DNA of 25,768 nucleotides from a virus. Below the pieces are notes generated by a model that worked only from the letters and a program-made list of their open reading frames with translations, did not search any database and was not told the origin of the DNA. The stretch is taken from the IMG/VR virus record IMGVR_UViG_3300036045_000058, positions 1-25,768 of that record; one strand, given 5' to 3'. Below, one piece after another: positions 22,153-25,768 of the stretch (position 1 is the stretch's first letter; every line of letters begins with the position of its first letter). The position numbers and the translations under genes were made by a program.

Positions 22153-25070
22153 TCCATCTAGACATCCGCACTGGGTTCAGCTTCCTCAAGGCATACGGCA
22201 ACCCCGAGCAGATCATTGACCGGGTGAAGCAGATCGGCTCGACCACCTTTGGCATTGCTGACTTGTGCTCAACGTGGGGCCACATCCCATTCTACAAAGC
22301 TGCCAAGAAAGCTGGAACGAAGATCGTCCTTGGCACTCAGTTCAACGTTGTGCGCGCCCTGGACAAAGACACGCGATATGATCAGGTGACGGTCCTGGCA
22401 AAAAACTCCGCCGGTCTCAAGGATCAGTATGATCTGATGTCTCTTGCGACGCAACCTGACCAATTCTACTACCGCCCACGCATCACTTGGAAGCAGCTTG
22501 ATGACGTTGCATCCAGCAATTTCATCATAGCAAACCAGTTGACGCCAGATACGCTCAAGGATTTCGAGGCTATTGGCACAGGCTACATCGGGGCTGCGCC
22601 TCTCCCCGGCTTTATGTTGTCCCGCGCGCGGTCAAGCAGCCTAGGCGTGGCGCTATCGTGTTCCCCGGTCTATCCCACCGCAGGGGAGCGGGAGACGTAT
22701 CAGCTGGTGAATTCAATCGGCTCTGCGCGCAAGACATATGAGATTGAAGCGCCAGATCAGTGGATATTCTCCAGGGCTGAGCTTGCTGCCAAATTCTCGC
22801 AGCTAAGAATTGACGAAGGCGTGCTGTCTGCGTGGATTGCCGAGACAGAGAGAATAGCAGCAGAATGTGATGCGCACATACCTCAAGCGCAGAACGTGAA
22901 GCCGGACATCAACATCACTCTTGAGCAATGGTGTGAGGAAGGCGCCAAAGAGCGCGGCATTGATCTGACGAAGGAGCCATACAAGTCTCGCCTGTCATAT
23001 GAACTTGGATTGATCCACGAGAAGGGATTTGTGGATTACTTTCTGCTCATTGCCGATCTAATCGCTTGGGCGAAGGAGCGGATGTTTGTCGGGCCAGCAC
23101 GCGGAAGCTCCGCTGGCAGTCTGGTGTGCTTCCTCATGGGCATCGTTGAGGTTGATCCTATCCAGCACAACCTGATGTTCGAGAGGTTCATTGACGTAAC
23201 GCGCACAGACTTGCCTGACGTTGATATTGATTTCCCAGACACTGAACGGGATGATTGCTACAACTACCTGGCAGAAAAGTATGGATCGGATCGCATCGCG
23301 CGGCTTGGAACCATTTCTGTGTTCAAAGCCAAGTCTGCCATTGGCGATGTGGCAAAAAGCTATGCTGTCCCCAGGTGGGAAGTAGAGGATTTGTCCACAG
23401 TCTTGATTGAGCGGAGCGGCGGTGACGCGCGCGCCAACATGACTATTATGGACACAATTGAGCAGTTTGAGAAAGCAAAAACGCTCATCGCCAAATACCC
23501 CAAGCTTCGTATGGCCGAGAAGCTTGAGGGGCACCCTCGGCATAGTGGCAAGCACGCGGCAGGAGTTTGCATCAGCAACGATGCGATCAGAAAATACTGC
23601 GCAATTGACCACTACAAGGGCGGCGTTGGTATGCTCACCAAATACGACGCTGAAGCCATCGGCCTGATGAAGATTGATGCCCTCGGTCTCAAGACACTCT
23701 CTGTCATCGAGGATTGCGCCAATATGGCTGGGTTTGACCCGCGCATGCTGTATAGACTTCCTCTGAATGATGAAGAGGTGTTCAAGCCATTCCAACAAGA
23801 CAAGGTTGCCGGCATATTCCAATTTGAAGGGTATGCTGTGCGCAGCTTGATGCGTCAGATGGGGGTGGAGAAATTCGATGATATTGTGGCTCTTACTTCT
23901 CTGGCTCGCCCTGGCCCTCTTCATTGTGGCGGGGCTAATGAGTTTATCGCCAGAAGAACCGGTGCGAAAGATTGGCAATATCTTCATCCTTCTATGTCTG
24001 CTCACACTGGTCATACTTTTGGCACCATTGTTTATCAAGAGCAGGTGATGTCAATCACCCGCGATCTTGGCGGCATGGATTGGATGGATGTCAACGCACT
24101 CCGCCGAGCCATGTCCAAGTCGCTTGGTGAAGAGTTTTTCAACCGTTACCGGGACAAATTCTTGGTTGGAACCCGCGCCAGAAAAATCGAAGATGGAGTG
24201 GCACTGGAAATATGGAACGAAATGTGCACATTCGGCTCTTGGGCATTCAACCTGAGCCACGCTGTCTCCTATGCCATCATCAGCTATTGGTGCGCTTGGC
24301 TCAAGGTGAAGCACCCACTAGAGTTTGCGGTGGCCCACCTGCGACGCGCAGCTTCGGACGATCACGTGTTCAGATTACTGCGGGAGTTGGACAAGGAAGG
24401 TTATCGCATCATACCATTCGATCCACACCTGTCAGAAGTCAACTGGTCGGCCAAAGATGGAGCGATTGTGGGTGGCTTCAATTCCGTCAAAGGAATAGGC
24501 GACAAGACCGCTGCCGCCCTGGTGGCCACACGCGCTGAAAAGATCAAAGGCTTGGCAGAAATCAACCTGCCGCCAGAAAAATGGGTGGACACACTCAGCA
24601 CAGCCCAACGCGCCAAGATACTCGCGCCAAACAACACGCCATGGCACAACCTGAAGCGCCTCCAGACCAAGTTTGCCGGCATTTACAAAGACCCGGTCAA
24701 TTACAGGTCAGAGGATTTGCCTCATGGGATAACCGGGAAGGTCATCTTCATTGAGGACATTCCAGAGCGCAAGGGTGAATATTGCTTCATTGCCACTCTG
24801 AAGGAGCGCAATCTTCGCGATCTGAACGAGACGCAGAGCCTGGCAAAGCGAAATGGACGGGTTATCCACTTCCAAAACCTTTTCCTCAACCTTCAGTTTG
24901 AGGATGACACTGGTTCCATATTGGCGACGATCAACCGTTTCCGGTATGATAAGCTCGGCAAAATCTTGATGGAGGAAGCAAGCGATGGATTAGACTTCAT
25001 TGTGCGCGGTGAAATCCGCGAAGATGGACGCAGAAAGATTGACATCAGCAACTTGAAGAGGTTGAAGTGA
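22149..25070 (+). CDS. C-family DNA polymerase, DnaE / Pol III alpha-like
   Basis: The 973-residue protein is shorter than bacterial DnaE (about 1160). It begins with a PHP-like region (1-90) in which the metal-binding motifs are eroded: HLDIRTGFS replaces the usual HLHxHSxxS and ADLCSTWG the usual TDHG, so the PHP domain is probably inactive. Polymerase motifs are intact: VGPARGSSAGS (314-324), PDVDIDF with D357 and D359, and KIDALGL with D510, equivalent to the three catalytic aspartates. A helix-hairpin-helix region lies at about 775-795 (GGFNSVKGIGDKT) and an OB-fold-like region near 860-960. The tau-binding C-terminus of DnaE appears absent. It is translationally coupled to the exonuclease. 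Confidence 0.95.
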   Translation: MIHLDIRTGFSFLKAYGNPEQIIDRVKQIGSTTFGIADLCSTWGHIPFYKAAKKAGTKIVLGTQFNVVRALDKDTRYDQVTVLAKNSAGLKDQYDLMSLATQPDQFYYRPRITWKQLDDVASSNFIIANQLTPDTLKDFEAIGTGYIGAAPLPGFMLSRARSSSLGVALSCSPVYPTAGERETYQLVNSIGSARKTYEIEAPDQWIFSRAELAAKFSQLRIDEGVLSAWIAETERIAAECDAHIPQAQNVKPDINITLEQWCEEGAKERGIDLTKEPYKSRLSYELGLIHEKGFVDYFLLIADLIAWAKERMFVGPARGSSAGSLVCFLMGIVEVDPIQHNLMFERFIDVTRTDLPDVDIDFPDTERDDCYNYLAEKYGSDRIARLGTISVFKAKSAIGDVAKSYAVPRWEVEDLSTVLIERSGGDARANMTIMDTIEQFEKAKTLIAKYPKLRMAEKLEGHPRHSGKHAAGVCISNDAIRKYCAIDHYKGGVGMLTKYDAEAIGLMKIDALGLKTLSVIEDCANMAGFDPRMLYRLPLNDEEVFKPFQQDKVAGIFQFEGYAVRSLMRQMGVEKFDDIVALTSLARPGPLHCGGANEFIARRTGAKDWQYLHPSMSAHTGHTFGTIVYQEQVMSITRDLGGMDWMDVNALRRAMSKSLGEEFFNRYRDKFLVGTRARKIEDGVALEIWNEMCTFGSWAFNLSHAVSYAIISYWCAWLKVKHPLEFAVAHLRRAASDDHVFRLLRELDKEGYRIIPFDPHLSEVNWSAKDGAIVGGFNSVKGIGDKTAAALVATRAEKIKGLAEINLPPEKWVDTLSTAQRAKILAPNNTPWHNLKRLQTKFAGIYKDPVNYRSEDLPHGITGKVIFIEDIPERKGEYCFIATLKERNLRDLNETQSLAKRNGRVIHFQNLFLNLQFEDDTGSILATINRFRYDKLGKILMEEASDGLDFIVRGEIREDGRRKIDISNLKRLK

Positions 25071-25339
25071 CAATGGACACCCCAAAGACCGTTGAAATTG
25101 ACCCCAAGCTTCACAAGAAGCTCATGGAGGCAAACAGCCGGATGGAGGCTGTGCAGAAGATGATGCAGATGTTCCAGAGCACCTGCGAGGAACGCATGGC
25201 CGCCATCCAGAGGGAGGTGCGTGAGACGTGGGGCGAAATCGCTCAAAGCACCGGCATTGATATGCGGAACATCGTCTGGGAGCCTCATCCGTCTCAGCCG
25301 ATTGTGGTGCCTACGCAGATGAAGCTCAACGTCGGGTAG
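25067..25339 (+). CDS. Small coiled-coil protein, unknown
   Basis: The 90-residue protein overlaps the polymerase stop by four bases (GTGA); an in-frame ATG lies at 25073. GAGG upstream favours the GTG. The first 65 residues are helical and heptad-like (KLHKKLMEANSRMEAVQKMM), with many Met and Gln residues, suggesting a coiled coil; the end is Pro-rich (EPHPSQPIVVP). It may be an accessory protein of the polymerase on the basis of position alone. Confidence 0.6.
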   Translation: MTMDTPKTVEIDPKLHKKLMEANSRMEAVQKMMQMFQSTCEERMAAIQREVRETWGEIAQSTGIDMRNIVWEPHPSQPIVVPTQMKLNVG

Positions 25340-25362
25340 TTTCTCGACATTTCGGCTTCCGC

Positions 25363-25368
25363 TATAAT
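25363..25368 (+). promoter_or_regulatory. Candidate -10 element before the exported protein gene
   Basis: A perfect TATAAT lies 22 bases before the ATG at 25390, in the 50-base gap after the coiled-coil gene. TTCTCG (25341-25346) is a weak -35 at 16-base spacing. It could start a new transcription unit. Confidence 0.4.
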
Positions 25369-25389
25369 CCGCGCGAAAGGAAGCAAGGG

Positions 25390-25686
25390 ATGTTGACGCA
25401 AATGAAGTTCCTGGAGATTGTCGCGGCCATCGTGATCGTCATCGTGATGTCCGCCCTCATGTGTGGTCTGGCTCATGGCCAAACCACCGGCGCGCGGATA
25501 TACGACGACAAGGGCAACTTCAGAGGGCGCGTGGTGCCTGACTATGCCGGGCGCTGCTGCGTCACTTTGGACAGCAATGGGAACCGGGATGGGCGGCTTC
25601 TGATGCCGCCATCGTTCCCGCCACGTCAACTTGGGCCGTCACCCGATGTGCGCGGCCACTTCAGCAACGGGAGGCAGCGTCAGTAG
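25390..25686 (+). CDS. Exported small protein, unknown
   Basis: The 98-residue protein starts with a hydrophobic segment (residues about 7-24) preceded by Lys and followed by a likely signal peptidase site after Gly30 (AHG then QTTG), indicating export to the periplasm. The mature part has two adjacent cysteines (GRCCVTLD) and short repeated Gly/Asp turns (DDKGNFRGR and DSNGNRDGR), then a Pro-rich tail. The lipobox is poor. AAGG precedes the ATG. Roles in lysis or superinfection exclusion are conceivable but not shown by the sequence. Confidence 0.65.
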   Translation: MLTQMKFLEIVAAIVIVIVMSALMCGLAHGQTTGARIYDDKGNFRGRVVPDYAGRCCVTLDSNGNRDGRLLMPPSFPPRQLGPSPDVRGHFSNGRQRQ

Positions 25687-25688
25687 CC

Positions 25689-25768
25689 ATGTTTGGCAAA
25701 AAGCTCGAAGGGATTGACCCTCACATCATGCGCCTGGTCATAGCTGACGTTACCGACAAGGGCGTGTA
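25689..25768 (+). CDS. Start of a further gene, cut by window edge
   Basis: Only 26 codons are visible, from ATG 25689, three bases after the previous stop codon (TAG). The peptide begins MFGKKLEGIDPHIMRLVIAD. GGAGG at 25671-25675 is rather far (13 bases). Too little is present to assign a family. Confidence 0.5.
   Translation, partial: MFGKKLEGIDPHIMRLVIADVTDKGV

Noticed and set aside
23058-24038. 326-codon minus-strand frame opposite the polymerase
   Set aside because: It lies entirely over the conserved polymerase motifs and has no family features.

Overview
The window is part of a tailed bacteriophage (Caudoviricetes) genome, most likely a siphovirus infecting an alphaproteobacterium. 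All 29 supported genes lie on the + strand, are densely packed, and are often joined by ATGA, GTGA or TGATG stop/start overlaps. The host inference rests on the tail order: tape measure, DUF2460, DUF2163, NlpC/P60 peptidase, giant tip protein. This is the order of the distal tail genes of the Rhodobacter gene transfer agent and of related alphaproteobacterial phages. No integrase, repressor, tRNA, CRISPR array or insertion sequence was seen, so lifestyle cannot be decided.

Layout. (1) Positions 1-9760 are the late tail region: the C-terminal part of the tape measure, the GTA-like tail-tip genes, three unrecognised downstream genes probably forming receptor-binding or tip appendages (7046-9482), and a small one-span membrane protein that could be holin-like. 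(2) Positions 9761-10091 are a 331-base non-coding gap holding a hairpin, a perfect 16-bp palindrome, a separated 16-nt inverted repeat and TATAAT-type promoter elements. It looks like the switch point between the tail and replication modules. (3) Positions 10092-16557 are replication genes: an SNF2 helicase, a coiled-coil protein, a probable ssDNA-binding protein, an archaeo-eukaryotic type (AEP) primase, a small unknown and a UvrD-like helicase. (4) Positions 16567-21293 are a metabolic island: an FAD oxidoreductase, a DUF3850/ASCH protein, ThyX thymidylate synthase, a CCA/poly(A)-polymerase-like nucleotidyltransferase, two all-alpha NTP-pyrophosphohydrolase-like proteins and a short-chain dehydrogenase. 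(5) Positions 21293-25339 hold a DnaQ-like 3'-5' exonuclease directly coupled to a DnaE-type (C-family) DNA polymerase, flanked by two small unknowns. (6) The right end holds a promoter, an exported small protein and the start of another gene.

The genes suggest a phage with a largely self-supplied replication system: AEP primase, C-family polymerase with a separate proofreading exonuclease, SF1 and SF2 helicases, and its own dTMP synthesis and probable nucleotide-pool cleaning. The least explained parts are the flavoprotein and dehydrogenase embedded in the nucleotide genes, the stand-alone nucleotidyltransferase, the 86-bp coding overlap at 20625-20710 and the regulatory gap at 9761-10091. 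All functional names come from motif recognition by eye; no database search was run.
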